A DNA stretch of 64,000 nucleotides. It comes from Streptomyces caeruleatus. Its GTDB lineage: Bacteria; Actinomycetota; Actinomycetes; Streptomycetales; Streptomycetaceae. The stretch's first letter is position 1. Every line of letters begins with the position of its first letter. The stretch lies in assembly GCF_001514235.1 (NCBI RefSeq), contig NZ_KQ948932.1, positions 143,187-207,186 of the forward strand, given 5' to 3'. A model generated the notes under the pieces. The model saw only the letters and a list, made by a program, of their open reading frames with translations, was not told where the DNA came from and did no database searches. A program made the translations under genes and the position numbers. Below, one piece after another: positions 50,701 through 59,534 of this stretch.

Positions 50701-52352
50701 GTCGACGTCCGGTGCGGGGGCGGGCTGCTCGATTCCAGTTCCTCGATCATGGCCGCCCGCAACCGTAGCGTCGTGACCAGTCGCTGGAACGCCTCCGCCC
50801 AGTAGCCCCCGGCCCCCGGCGACGCGTCCTCCGGCTCGTCCGGTATCGCGAGCAGGCCGTCGAGGCGGCTTGCCTCGGCCGGGTCGAGGCAGCGCTCGGC
50901 CAGGCCCATCGCTCCACTGAAGCTCCATGGGTAACTCCCCTCGTCCCGTGCGATGTTGAGCGCGTCGACCACCGCCCGCCCGAGCGGCCCGCTCCACGGC
51001 ACCGCGCACACCCCGAGCAGCTGGAACGCCTCCGACAGACCGTGCGTCGCGATGAACCCGGCGACCCACTCGGCCCGTTCGGCGGCGCCCAGCGTGCCGA
51101 GGAGCTTGGCGCGCTCGGCCAGGGACACCGCCCCCGGACCGCCGGCTTCCGGGGCGGACGGCGACCCGAGCAGCGCCCGCGCCCACTCGCCGTCCCGCTG
51201 CCGTACCGCCGCCCGGCACCACGCCGCGTGCAGCTCGCCCTGCCAGCCGTCCGTCACCGGCAGCGCCACGATCTCGGCGGGCGTGCGGCCTCCGAGCCGT
51301 CCCGGCCAGGTGCCGAGCGGTGCAGCCTCCACCAACTGGCCGAACCACCAGGACCGTTCACCGCGTCCCGCCGGAGCCTTGGCCACGACTCCGTCGCGCT
51401 CCATGCCCGCGTCGCACTCGTGCGGCGCCTCCACGCTGATCGTCGGCGCGTCCCGGGTGTGGTCCAGGGCCACGCAGGTCCCGGCCCGTACCGCCATCCG
51501 TGCGGCGAGCGCCGAACCCGGCAGCGCCGACAGCAGCTCCGCGGCCGTCGCCCGGACGTTACGGCTCCGGTCGGCCAACGCCTGCTCCAGGAACGGCTCG
51601 TCCTGCGGGCCCAGACCGGTTCGCAGCGAGTCGAGGAACATCAGCCGGTCCTCCGCCCGTTCGGTCGGCCACGTCGCGGTCAGCAGCTCGCGTGCGGCGG
51701 CGGGCTCACGGGCGCGGATCGCGGAGAGCAGGGCGACCCGTTCGGCGAACAGGCCCTCCTGCCACAGCTGTTGGACCTCGGCCGGATCGTCGAGGTACGG
51801 CAGTGCCGCACCCCCGCCCGGGGTCGCACGCAGGGCGAACCGCCAGTCAGGGTTCAGCCGGGCGAGCCACACCGCCCGCGGGCCGGCGAACGTCAGCGCG
51901 GACGGCCGCAGATCCGTGCGGCCCCGTGCCGCGTCCAGCAGCGCGGGCAGCGTCTCCGGGGGCGGCGCGAAACCGCGGTCGTTCGCCGTGGCGAGCCACT
52001 GGGGCAGCAGCTCCATCAGGTCCGGTGCCGTGCCTCTGCGTCCGCCGCCCGCGCCGGGACGGTCGGCGAGCAGCCTCGCCAGCCTGCGGGCCGCCGCCGG
52101 GGGCAGCACCGGGCGGAGGTCCTCGGGCGCCGGATCGGGCCGTCCCGCCGCCCGGGCCGGCTTCAGCCCGGCCCGCCGCCGTACGGTCTCCACGGCCGCG
52201 GTGTCCAGCAGCGTCACCGGTGCTTCCCGGCCCGGCACGCAGCCTGGGGGCGTACGCCGGTCCGTGCCGAGGAGGGCCGCCGTGACGAGTTCCTCCCAGG
52301 CGCTCGGCGCCGGCGCGTCCGCAGGAACGGAGGGAGTGTTCGTGAGGCTCAT
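50676..52352 (-). CDS. DUF5691 protein of the MoxR/SWIM island
   Basis: 558 residues, soluble, with no signal peptide. The N-terminus WEELVTAALLGTDRRTPP is the DUF5691 signature. The body is rich in helical repeats resembling HEAT modules (EGLFAERVALLSAIRAREPA, DEPFLEQALADRSRNVRATAAELLSALPGS). It lies 44 bp downstream of the SWIM gene on the same strand and should be cotranscribed with it. HEAT-like repeats suggest a protein-binding scaffold for the ATPase/VWA partners encoded on the other strand. No catalytic motif is visible. Confidence 0.8.
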   Translation of the reverse strand: MSLTNTPSVPADAPAPSAWEELVTAALLGTDRRTPPGCVPGREAPVTLLDTAAVETVRRRAGLKPARAAGRPDPAPEDLRPVLPPAAARRLARLLADRPGAGGGRRGTAPDLMELLPQWLATANDRGFAPPPETLPALLDAARGRTDLRPSALTFAGPRAVWLARLNPDWRFALRATPGGGAALPYLDDPAEVQQLWQEGLFAERVALLSAIRAREPAAARELLTATWPTERAEDRLMFLDSLRTGLGPQDEPFLEQALADRSRNVRATAAELLSALPGSALAARMAVRAGTCVALDHTRDAPTISVEAPHECDAGMERDGVVAKAPAGRGERSWWFGQLVEAAPLGTWPGRLGGRTPAEIVALPVTDGWQGELHAAWCRAAVRQRDGEWARALLGSPSAPEAGGPGAVSLAERAKLLGTLGAAERAEWVAGFIATHGLSEAFQLLGVCAVPWSGPLGRAVVDALNIARDEGSYPWSFSGAMGLAERCLDPAEASRLDGLLAIPDEPEDASPGAGGYWAEAFQRLVTTLRLRAAMIEELESSSPPPHRTSTQPPEAAG

Positions 52353-52396
52353 GCCTGTCCGCCTTCCACTCTGCCTTGGTGTCCGAGAGGTGCCGG

Positions 52397-53752
52397 TCAG
52401 CACAGCCGTACCGCCTCTCCCTTGCCCTCCGGCCAGGCCGTCAGCGGGGTGAAGCCGCGGTGGCCGCACTCGCCGAACACCTTGACCGGTCTGCCGCCGG
52501 ACAGTGAGACCAGCCGCCACAGGCCCGGGCGGGCGCGGGCGGCCGGGGTCAGGGGCAGGGCCGTGTCCGCGTCGGCGTCCGCGAGCTGCCAGGAGTCGCC
52601 GTCCGGGATCGGTACGACCCGGTCCAGGGTGACCGGGACCGAGTCCAGCCACGGGTCGTCGCGGAGCGCCTGGCCGTAACGAGCGGTCGCCTCGGCCGTC
52701 GTCACACCCGGCGGCCGTATCGACACGGGCGCAGGCGGGGCGAACTGCTCGCCCAGGGACGCCCGCAGCTGCCCGGCACCCGGGTACGCCGCGACCTCCC
52801 CGTCCAGGACCAGCCCGACCGGCAGCGTCAGCTCCGGCGCTCGGCCGGCGGCGCCGTAGGACAGGAGCAGCGCGGTGCGGCCCGTGTCGGCGCCGTACAG
52901 CCATATCCGGCGCGTCGTCAGCTTCACGTCCGCCGTGTCGTACTGGGCGAGGACCAGCCAGCGGTCCCGCACCGGCGGGCCGTCTGCCGAGGCGGGCAGG
53001 CCGACGCGGGAGCGGACGGTGTCCGAGAGGGCGCCGGGCAGCCCCTCGCGGCGCAGCCAGCCCTGGTCGAGGAGATGGAGGAGGGCGCACTCCTCCAGCA
53101 GGCGCACCGGCCAGCCCGGACCGGATGCCGGGATCGCCCCCAGTTCCCGCACCCGCGCGGCCAGTCCGGGGGCCTGGGCGTCGACCATGCGGGCGGCCGT
53201 CTCCTCCCACATCCCGTACCCGGCCTGTTCCGCCCCGGCCAGGCCGCCGCGCAGCAGGTCCGCCAGGCGCTGCTCCAGCTCCGTGGCGCCCGCGGTGACC
53301 CGCACGGCACGGCGCTCCGCCCGGCGCCGCGCCGCCTCCGGATCACCGGACGCCGACGAGGAGCCGGACGCGCCCGCCGTCTGCTTTTCCTCGGCGCGCC
53401 GCCTTCTCCCCTCTATCCACTGCTCCGCCCAGTCCGGCGCCTGCGCCGACGGCACCGCGCTTTCCCCGTCCGCCCAGAGGAGCAGCAGCCCGAGGGCGTG
53501 CTTGCAGGGGAACTTCCGGCTCGGGCAACTGCACTTGTACGCGGGCCCGGCGGCGTCCGCGATGTCGATGACCGTCTGATACGGCTTGCTGCCACTGCCC
53601 TTGCACAGCCCCCACACCGTCCCCTCGCTCGAACTCCCCGCCTCGGACCACGGCCCTGCCGCGCCGAGTTTGCTTCCCGCTTTGCGTGACGCGGCGTCAG
53701 GAGCCAGTGCCAACACCTGGTCCGCGGTCCAGCGCACCCCCTGCTGAGTCAT
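52397..53752 (-). CDS. SWIM zinc-finger protein
   Basis: 451 residues. Near the N-terminus (about 70-95) lies a SWIM finger, CSCPSRKFPCKHALGLLLLWA (CxCx6CxH), preceded by the beta strands VWGLCKGSGSKPYQTVIDIA. The remainder has helical segments and a beta-rich C-terminal half (LVLAQYDTADVKLTTRRIWL). SWIM domains bind DNA or proteins and occur beside MoxR-type ATPases. The start ATG 53752 lies 7 bp after a TANNNT -10, so the message should be leaderless. It is divergent from the MoxR gene and the first gene of the minus-strand pair. Confidence 0.85.
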   Translation of the reverse strand: MTQQGVRWTADQVLALAPDAASRKAGSKLGAAGPWSEAGSSSEGTVWGLCKGSGSKPYQTVIDIADAAGPAYKCSCPSRKFPCKHALGLLLLWADGESAVPSAQAPDWAEQWIEGRRRRAEEKQTAGASGSSSASGDPEAARRRAERRAVRVTAGATELEQRLADLLRGGLAGAEQAGYGMWEETAARMVDAQAPGLAARVRELGAIPASGPGWPVRLLEECALLHLLDQGWLRREGLPGALSDTVRSRVGLPASADGPPVRDRWLVLAQYDTADVKLTTRRIWLYGADTGRTALLLSYGAAGRAPELTLPVGLVLDGEVAAYPGAGQLRASLGEQFAPPAPVSIRPPGVTTAEATARYGQALRDDPWLDSVPVTLDRVVPIPDGDSWQLADADADTALPLTPAARARPGLWRLVSLSGGRPVKVFGECGHRGFTPLTAWPEGKGEAVRLC

Positions 53753-53759
53753 GACATCG

Positions 53760-53782
53760 AAGGTAGATCCCACCACTGACAA
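53760..53782 (-). promoter_or_regulatory. RecA-NDp (PafBC-type) promoter of the SWIM gene
   Basis: On the minus strand TTGTCAGTG (53782-53774), 8 bp, TACCTT (53765-53760), then 7 bp to ATG 53752: a perfect match to tTGTCRgtg-N8-TAnnnT. Start of transcription should coincide with the start codon. Confidence 0.75.
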
Positions 53783-53843
53783 TCGGCCGGGGCCGACGTC
53801 TCGCGGCCAGCCTCGCAGACGCGTTTCCGCAGGTGGGAACGCA

Positions 53844-53866
53844 TTGTCAGTGGCGTGGTGCAACGT
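53844..53866 (+). promoter_or_regulatory. RecA-NDp-like promoter of the MoxR operon
   Basis: TTGTCAGTG (53844-53852), 8 bp, CAACGT (53861-53866). The upstream box is exact; the -10 has C for the first T. With the box on the opposite strand it forms an 11-bp perfect inverted repeat (53773-53783 with 53843-53853). Confidence 0.65.
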
Positions 53867-53908
53867 TGGTGGCAGATCCGAACCGGCCGAGCTGGAGGGG
53901 ACTTTGCC

Positions 53909-55039
53909 ATGACTGTGTCCGTTGAGCCGACGTCCGTCGAAGTGGGGGAGACGGAATCGACCACGGCGTTGCGACCGCATGCCGAGGACGCCTTCGCCCA
54001 TGAACTGGCCGCGCTGGCCGCGCAGGACGACCGGCCGCGTCCGGCCCGCTGGAAGCTGTCGCCGTGGGCCGTGGCCACGTATCTGCTGGGCGGCACACTG
54101 CCGGACGGCACGGTGATCACACCGAAGTACGTGGGCCCGCGCCGCCTGGTCGAGGTCGCCGTCACCACGCTCGCCACGGACCGCGCCCTGCTTCTGCTCG
54201 GTGTCCCCGGCACCGCGAAGACCTGGGTCTCCGAGCACCTTGCCGCGGCGGTCAGCGGCGACTCGACGCTGCTGGTGCAGGGCACGGCGGGCACACCGGA
54301 GGAGGCGATCCGGTACGGCTGGAACTACGCGCAGCTGCTCGCGCACGGGCCCAGCCGTGACGCCCTCGTGCCCAGCCCCGTCATGCGGGCCATGGCGGAG
54401 GGGATGACGGCCAGGGTCGAGGAGCTGACCCGGATTCCGGCCGATGTGCAGGACACGCTGATCACGATCCTGTCGGAGAAGACCCTGCCGATACCGGAGT
54501 TGGGGCAGGAGGTGCAGGCGGTGAGCGGATTCAACCTCATCGCCACGGCCAACGACCGCGACCGGGGAGTCAACGACCTCTCCAGCGCCCTGCGCCGCCG
54601 CTTCAACACGGTCGTGCTGCCGCTGCCGGAGAGCGTCGAGGCCGAGGTGGACATCGTCTCCCGCCGCGTCGACCAGATCGGCCGCTCCCTCGACCTGCCG
54701 GCCGCGCCCGACGGCATCGACGAGATCCGCCGCGTCGTCACCGTCTTCCGGGAGCTGCGGGACGGCATCACCGCCGACGGCCGCACCAAGCTGAAGTCGC
54801 CGAGCGGCACGCTGTCCACGGCGGAGGCGATCTCCGTCGTCACCAATGGCCTCGCCCTGGCCGCCCACTTCGGCGACGGGGTGCTCCGACCCGGCGATGT
54901 CGCCGCGGGCATCCTCGGTGCCGTTGTCCGCGACCCGGCGGCCGACCGGGTCGTCTGGCAGGAGTACCTGGAGGCGGTCGTGCGCGAGCGGGACGGATGG
55001 ACGGACTTCTACCGGGCGTGCCGGGAGGTGAGCGCGTGA
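53909..55039 (+). CDS. MoxR-family AAA+ ATPase
   Basis: 376 residues. Walker A LLLGVPGTAKTW (about 97-108), the MoxR-type segment RVEELTRIPADVQDTLITIL in the Walker B position (EE rather than DE), sensor 1 FNLIATANDRD, and the arginine-finger region SSALRRRFNTVVLPLP; the lid domain follows. MoxR ATPases act as chaperone-like remodellers with VWA proteins, here encoded three frames downstream. GGAGGGG lies before ATG 53909. It overlaps a possible 40-codon ORF by GTGA. First gene of a plus-strand operon reaching to 59276. Confidence 0.9.
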   Translation: MTVSVEPTSVEVGETESTTALRPHAEDAFAHELAALAAQDDRPRPARWKLSPWAVATYLLGGTLPDGTVITPKYVGPRRLVEVAVTTLATDRALLLLGVPGTAKTWVSEHLAAAVSGDSTLLVQGTAGTPEEAIRYGWNYAQLLAHGPSRDALVPSPVMRAMAEGMTARVEELTRIPADVQDTLITILSEKTLPIPELGQEVQAVSGFNLIATANDRDRGVNDLSSALRRRFNTVVLPLPESVEAEVDIVSRRVDQIGRSLDLPAAPDGIDEIRRVVTVFRELRDGITADGRTKLKSPSGTLSTAEAISVVTNGLALAAHFGDGVLRPGDVAAGILGAVVRDPAADRVVWQEYLEAVVRERDGWTDFYRACREVSA

Positions 55040-55158
55040 GCGACGACGACCTCGGATGGGGACGCCCGAGCGGCGGGTCGACCAAGGGCGGATCCGTGGT
55101 GGAGAGGGCGCGTTCGGCGGCGGCGTCCCGTGGCCGCGTAGGAAGGGATGCGCCGTGA
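55036..55158 (+). CDS. Possible 40-residue coupled peptide
   Basis: GTG 55036 overlaps the MoxR stop (GTGA) and opens a 40-codon frame beginning VSDDDLGWGRPSGGSTKGGS and ending in a basic Arg/Ala segment. Another frame starts at GTG 55155, again by GTGA overlap. The MoxR-DUF5682 gap is otherwise 219 bp of very GC-rich sequence. Chance cannot be excluded; no family is recognised. Confidence 0.25.
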   Translation: MSDDDLGWGRPSGGSTKGGSVVERARSAAASRGRVGRDAP

Positions 55159-55258
55159 CGAGGGGTGAGGAGGTGCGCCGGCCGCGGAGGGGAGCGCGAC
55201 GGTGTGCGGGGCAAGGGCGGTGGCGCCGCCGGACGGTCGAGGAGCGAGGGGGGACGGT

Positions 55259-57964
55259 GTGACCGGCGTGGACAGGTTCGGGAGCGACGGCCGGGGCGGC
55301 GGGCCGCTGCTGCTCGGCGTGCGGCATCACGGGCCCGGGTCGGCGCGGGCCGTTCGGGCGGCGCTGGAAGCGGCCCGGCCGCGGACCGTGCTGATCGAAG
55401 GGCCACCGGAGGCCGACGCCCTGATCGCGCTCGCCGCAGACGAGGCCATGCGGCCGCCGGTCGCCCTCCTCGCCCATGCCGTGGGCGAGCCCGGCCGCTC
55501 GGCCTTCTGGCCGCTGGCCGAGTTCTCCCCGGAGTGGGTCGCGATCCGCTGGGCCCTGGAGCACCAGGTCCCGGCCCGCTTCATCGACCTGCCGGTCACG
55601 CACACGCTGGCGTGGGGGGAAGACGTGGAGACGGGATCGACCGGTCAGGATCCGGAGGCGGGGGTGGCCGGTCCGGACACGGAGGTGGGGGTGGCCGGTC
55701 CGGACACGGAGGTGGGGGTGGCCGGTCAGGATCCGGAGGTGGGGGCGGCCGGTCAGGACGCGGAGACCGGTCCGGCCGACGGGAACGGCCCCGGCGCCGA
55801 CCTTGCCCCGGGCGCCGGCGCGGTCGCCGATGTCCGGGTCGATCCCCTCGCCGTTCTCGCGGAGGTCGCCGGATACGACGATCCCGAGCGGTGGTGGGAG
55901 GACGTCGTCGAGCACCGGGGGACGGGCGACGGGGAGGGGGACGGGGACGCGTTCGCGCCGTTTCTCGGGCTTGAGGAGGCCATGGGGGCGTTGCGGGAGG
56001 CGTACGGCAGCGGGGGGCATGAGCGGGATCTCGTGCGGGAGGCGTACATGCGGCTTCAAGTACGTGCCGCCCAGCGGGAGTTCGGGGACGAGGTGGCCGT
56101 CGTGTGCGGGGCGTGGCATGTGCCCGCACTGCGACAGAAGACCACCGTGGCCACCGACAAGGCCCTGTTGAAGGGGCTGCCCAAGGTCAAGGCCGACATG
56201 ACCTGGGTGCCGTGGACCTACCGCCGGCTGGCCCGGGCCAGTGGGTACGGGGCGGGGATCGACTCACCGGGGTGGTACGGGCATCTCTTCAGTGCGCCGG
56301 ACCGGCCGGTCGAGCGGTGGATGACCAAGGTGGCGGGGCTGCTGCGGGACGAGGACCGCATCGTGTCCTCGGCGCATGTCATCGAGGCGGTGCGACTCGC
56401 GGAGACCCTCGCGGCGATGCGCGGACGCCCGTTGCCGGGGCTGAGTGAGACCACCGACGCGGTGCGGGCGGTGATGTGTGACGGCTCGGACGTGCCGTTG
56501 GCACTCGTGCGGGACCGGCTGGTCGTGGGGGATGTGCTGGGGGAGGTGCCGCCGTCGGCGCCGGCGGTGCCGTTGCAGCGCGACCTCGACCGGATCCAGC
56601 GGCGGCTGCGGCTCAAACCGGAGGCGCTGGAGAGGGAGTTGGAACTCGACCTGCGCAAGGAGAACGACGCCGAGCGCAGCAGGCTGCTGCACCGGCTGCG
56701 GCTGCTCGGCGTGGGGTGGGGTGAACCGGTCGCGTCGCGGGGCAGCACGGGGACCTTCCGGGAGACGTGGCGGCTGCGGTGGCAGCCCGAGTTGTCGGTG
56801 CGGGTCGCCGAGGCCGGGGTGTGGGGGACGACCGTGTTCGCCGCGGCGACCGCCAAGGCGGAGGCGGACGCCGTGGCCGCGCAGTCCCTCGCCGACGTCA
56901 CCGCTCTCGCCGAGCGCTGTCTGCTGGCCGAACTGTCGGACGCGCTGCCCACCGTGATGCAGGCCCTCGCCGACCGGGCCGCCCTCGACGCCGACGTCGG
57001 CCATCTGGCCCAGGCCCTTCCCGCGCTGGTCCGTTCCCTGAGATACGGCGATGTGCGCGGCACGGACACCGCGGCGCTCACTGAGGTCGCCGCGGGGCTC
57101 GCCGAGCGGATCTTCGTCGGCCTGCCCCCGGCGTGCGCCGCGCTGGACGCGGATGCCGCCGACGAGATGCGGGGGCATGTCGACGCGGTCCATGGGGCGG
57201 TGGGGTTGCTGGGCGATGCGGTGGTCAAGGACACGCCCGCTGACCCCGGCGCTCCGGACAGGGCGTCCGCCCTCGGGCACGGCGACCTTCGGGCGCGGTG
57301 GCACGCGGTGCTGCGGGTGTTGTCCGTGCGGGACACCGTGCCCGGCGTCATCAGAGGGCGGGGCGTGCGGCTGCTCCTGGACGACGGGGAGTTGGGGCAG
57401 GAGGAAGCGGCTCGGTTGATGGGGCTGGCTCTGTCGCCGGGGACGCCGCCTGGGGACGCGGCCGCGTGGATCGAGGGGTTCGTCGGCGGGGGTTCCGGCG
57501 GCGGGATGCTGCTCGTGCACGACGAACGGCTGCTCGGGCTGGTCGACGCGTGGCTGACGGGGGTGTCGGCGGAGGCGTTCACGGACGTGCTGCCGCTGCT
57601 GCGGCGGACCTTCTCGGCCTATGAGCCGGGGGTGCGGCGGACCCTGGGGGAGCTGGTTCGGCGTGGGCCGGGGGAGCGGGGGCGTGCGGCGGCCGGCGGC
57701 GGCTCCGGCATACCCGGTTTCGCGGCCGGGCTCGACGTCGAGCGGGCGGACGCGGTGGTGCCGGTGGTGCGGCTGCTCTTGGGCCTGGACCCGGTGGACA
57801 TGGGCCACGTGGACACGGACCGCGTGGGCATGGGCCAAGCGGACACGGACCAGGTGGGCATGGGCCAAGAGGACATGGACCAGGTGGGCATGGGCCAAAC
57901 GGAGATAGGAGAGGACGCCGGGGGCGGCCTCGCGGACAACGGACTTGTGGGGGCGGCGGGATGA
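55259..57964 (+). CDS. DUF5682 protein of the MoxR/SWIM island
   Basis: 901 residues. The N-terminal domain starts LLLGVRHHGPGSARAVRAAL and contains VLIEGPPEADALIALA and, about 250 residues later, VAVVCGAWHVPALRQ. The paired H-G and GxxH motifs recall the TIKI/TraB fold (inference). Acidic 9-residue repeats GVAGPDTEV interrupt this domain (55650-55760). A long helical half follows (RDLDRIQRRLRLKPEALERE, LLAELSDALPTVMQALADRA). The C-terminus has four 10-residue units GMGQADTDQV (57796-57905). No signal peptide. GTG 55259 follows GAGGGGGGAC. The next ORF overlaps by ATGA. Confidence 0.85.
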   Translation: MTGVDRFGSDGRGGGPLLLGVRHHGPGSARAVRAALEAARPRTVLIEGPPEADALIALAADEAMRPPVALLAHAVGEPGRSAFWPLAEFSPEWVAIRWALEHQVPARFIDLPVTHTLAWGEDVETGSTGQDPEAGVAGPDTEVGVAGPDTEVGVAGQDPEVGAAGQDAETGPADGNGPGADLAPGAGAVADVRVDPLAVLAEVAGYDDPERWWEDVVEHRGTGDGEGDGDAFAPFLGLEEAMGALREAYGSGGHERDLVREAYMRLQVRAAQREFGDEVAVVCGAWHVPALRQKTTVATDKALLKGLPKVKADMTWVPWTYRRLARASGYGAGIDSPGWYGHLFSAPDRPVERWMTKVAGLLRDEDRIVSSAHVIEAVRLAETLAAMRGRPLPGLSETTDAVRAVMCDGSDVPLALVRDRLVVGDVLGEVPPSAPAVPLQRDLDRIQRRLRLKPEALERELELDLRKENDAERSRLLHRLRLLGVGWGEPVASRGSTGTFRETWRLRWQPELSVRVAEAGVWGTTVFAAATAKAEADAVAAQSLADVTALAERCLLAELSDALPTVMQALADRAALDADVGHLAQALPALVRSLRYGDVRGTDTAALTEVAAGLAERIFVGLPPACAALDADAADEMRGHVDAVHGAVGLLGDAVVKDTPADPGAPDRASALGHGDLRARWHAVLRVLSVRDTVPGVIRGRGVRLLLDDGELGQEEAARLMGLALSPGTPPGDAAAWIEGFVGGGSGGGMLLVHDERLLGLVDAWLTGVSAEAFTDVLPLLRRTFSAYEPGVRRTLGELVRRGPGERGRAAAGGGSGIPGFAAGLDVERADAVVPVVRLLLGLDPVDMGHVDTDRVGMGQADTDQVGMGQEDMDQVGMGQTEIGEDAGGGLADNGLVGAAG

Positions 57965-58116
57965 CGGTTGGTGGAGTAAGGGAGTCCAGGGAGCGGGCTG
58001 GAGTCGTGGGCACCGTGCGGCGGTCGCACGGGTTCGTGGCGCCGGGGCGGCCGATGACGACGACCGTGCCGGTGATCCCGCTGTGGGAGCGGCCTCGTGA
58101 GGGAGCGTGCCGATGA
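57961..58116 (+). CDS. 51-residue ORF coupled to both neighbours
   Basis: ATG 57961 overlaps the DUF5682 stop (ATGA), and its own stop TGA (58114-58116) overlaps the VWA start at 58113 (ATGA). This 51-codon frame therefore fills the gap exactly. The product begins MTVGGVRESRERAGVVGTVR and continues through RPMTTTVPVIPLWERP; it is basic, with no membrane helix. The exact double overlap is the main evidence that it is translated. It may be a small subunit or only serve to couple translation. Confidence 0.5.
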   Translation: MTVGGVRESRERAGVVGTVRRSHGFVAPGRPMTTTVPVIPLWERPREGACR

Positions 58117-59276
58117 CGGCCGAGGTGACGGAGCCGGCCCAGGAGCGGCTGCGGCGGTGGCGGATGGTGCTGGGCGGGGACAACGCCGACGGCACCGGGT
58201 GCGCGCTCTCCGGACGGGACGCGGCGATGGACGGGGCGCTCGCCGCGCTCTACGGCAAGGGGGACAAGGGGCAGTCGGGGAAGGACCGTTCGGCGGGGCT
58301 CGGGGCGTCGGCGCCGTCGGTGGCGCGGTGGCTCGGGGACATCCGGACGTACTTCCCGTCGTCCGTCGTCCAGGTCATGCAGCGGGACGCCATCGACCGG
58401 CTCGGGCTGTCCACGCTGCTGCTGGAGCCGGAGATGCTGGAGGCGGTGGAGGCGGACGTGCATCTCGTGGGCACGCTGCTCTCGCTCAACCGGGCGATGC
58501 CGGAGACCACGAAGGAGACGGCGCGTGCCGTGGTGCGCAAGGTCGTCGAGGACCTGGAGAAGCGGCTCGCCACGCGCACCCGGGCCACCCTCACCGGCGC
58601 CCTCGACCGCAGCGCCCGGGTCAACCGGCCGCGCCACCACGACATCGACTGGAACCGCACGATCGCGGCCAACCTCAAGCACTACCTCCCGGAGTACCGG
58701 ACGATCGTGCCGGAGCGGCTGATCGGGTACGGGCGGGCGTCGCAGTCGGTGAAGAAGGAGGTCGTCCTCTGCATCGACCAGTCCGGGTCGATGGCGGCAT
58801 CGGTGGTGTACGCGTCGGTGTTCGGGGCCGTGCTGGCGTCCATGCGGTCCATCAACACGCGGCTCGTCGTCTTCGACACCTCCGTCGTCGACCTCACCGA
58901 CCAACTCGACGACCCGGTCGACGTCCTGTTCGGCACACAGCTCGGCGGAGGCACCGACATCAACCGGGCGCTCGCGTACTGCCAATCGCAGATCACCCGC
59001 CCCGCGGAGACGGTCGTCGTGCTGATCAGCGACCTGTACGAGGGAGGCATACGCAACGAGATGCTCAAGCGGGTCGCCGCGATGAAGGCGTCGGGGGTGC
59101 AGTTCGTGGCGTTGTTGGCGCTGTCGGACGAGGGGGCGCCCGCGTACGACCGGGACCACGCGGCCGCGCTCGCCGCGTTGGGCGCACCGGCCTTCGCGTG
59201 TACGCCCGACCTGTTCCCGGAGGTGATGGCGGCGGCCATCGAGAAGCGGCCGATTCCGGTGCCGGAGGCGGGGTGA
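58113..59276 (+). CDS. VWA-domain protein partner of the MoxR ATPase
   Basis: 387 residues. The N-terminal half is helical (QERLRRWRMVLGGDNADGTG, VARWLGDIRTYFPSSVVQVM). The C-terminal half is a von Willebrand A domain with an intact metal-ion site: DQSGSMAAS (about 221-229), the threonine in GGGTDINRALAYC and the aspartate in VLISDLYEGG. It is of the CoxE type found with MoxR ATPases, which use the metal-bound VWA to hold a client protein. Cytoplasmic, no signal. GAGGGAGC lies 7 nt before ATG 58113. It is the last gene of the island operon. Confidence 0.9.
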   Translation: MTAEVTEPAQERLRRWRMVLGGDNADGTGCALSGRDAAMDGALAALYGKGDKGQSGKDRSAGLGASAPSVARWLGDIRTYFPSSVVQVMQRDAIDRLGLSTLLLEPEMLEAVEADVHLVGTLLSLNRAMPETTKETARAVVRKVVEDLEKRLATRTRATLTGALDRSARVNRPRHHDIDWNRTIAANLKHYLPEYRTIVPERLIGYGRASQSVKKEVVLCIDQSGSMAASVVYASVFGAVLASMRSINTRLVVFDTSVVDLTDQLDDPVDVLFGTQLGGGTDINRALAYCQSQITRPAETVVVLISDLYEGGIRNEMLKRVAAMKASGVQFVALLALSDEGAPAYDRDHAAALAALGAPAFACTPDLFPEVMAAAIEKRPIPVPEAG

Positions 59277-59534
59277 GGAGGCTGGGTGAGGAGGGGGATG
59301 GCGAGGAATTACCGGTGATTTGTCGACCCGGTGACTACCGACTTCGGCCAGCAAAACGGACATGAGTGCCCATCGGTAGTGGGGGGCTTGCGCGACCTCG
59401 GGAGGGGCGTGCGAGGATCGACGCCTCATCAGCGGCGCGCCGCGCGCCCCTCGTCCGTACCGCGTCCAGCTGACTCGTCGCTCGGCACGTGTACTTGTGC
59501 ACTTCGTTCCGCCACCCGGGAGGACTGCCCCGTC

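Noticed and set aside
52397..56119. Upstream extension of the SWIM frame to 1240 codons
   Set aside because: The extension runs antisense through the MoxR gene; the SWIM start is fixed by the promoter and ATG at 53752.
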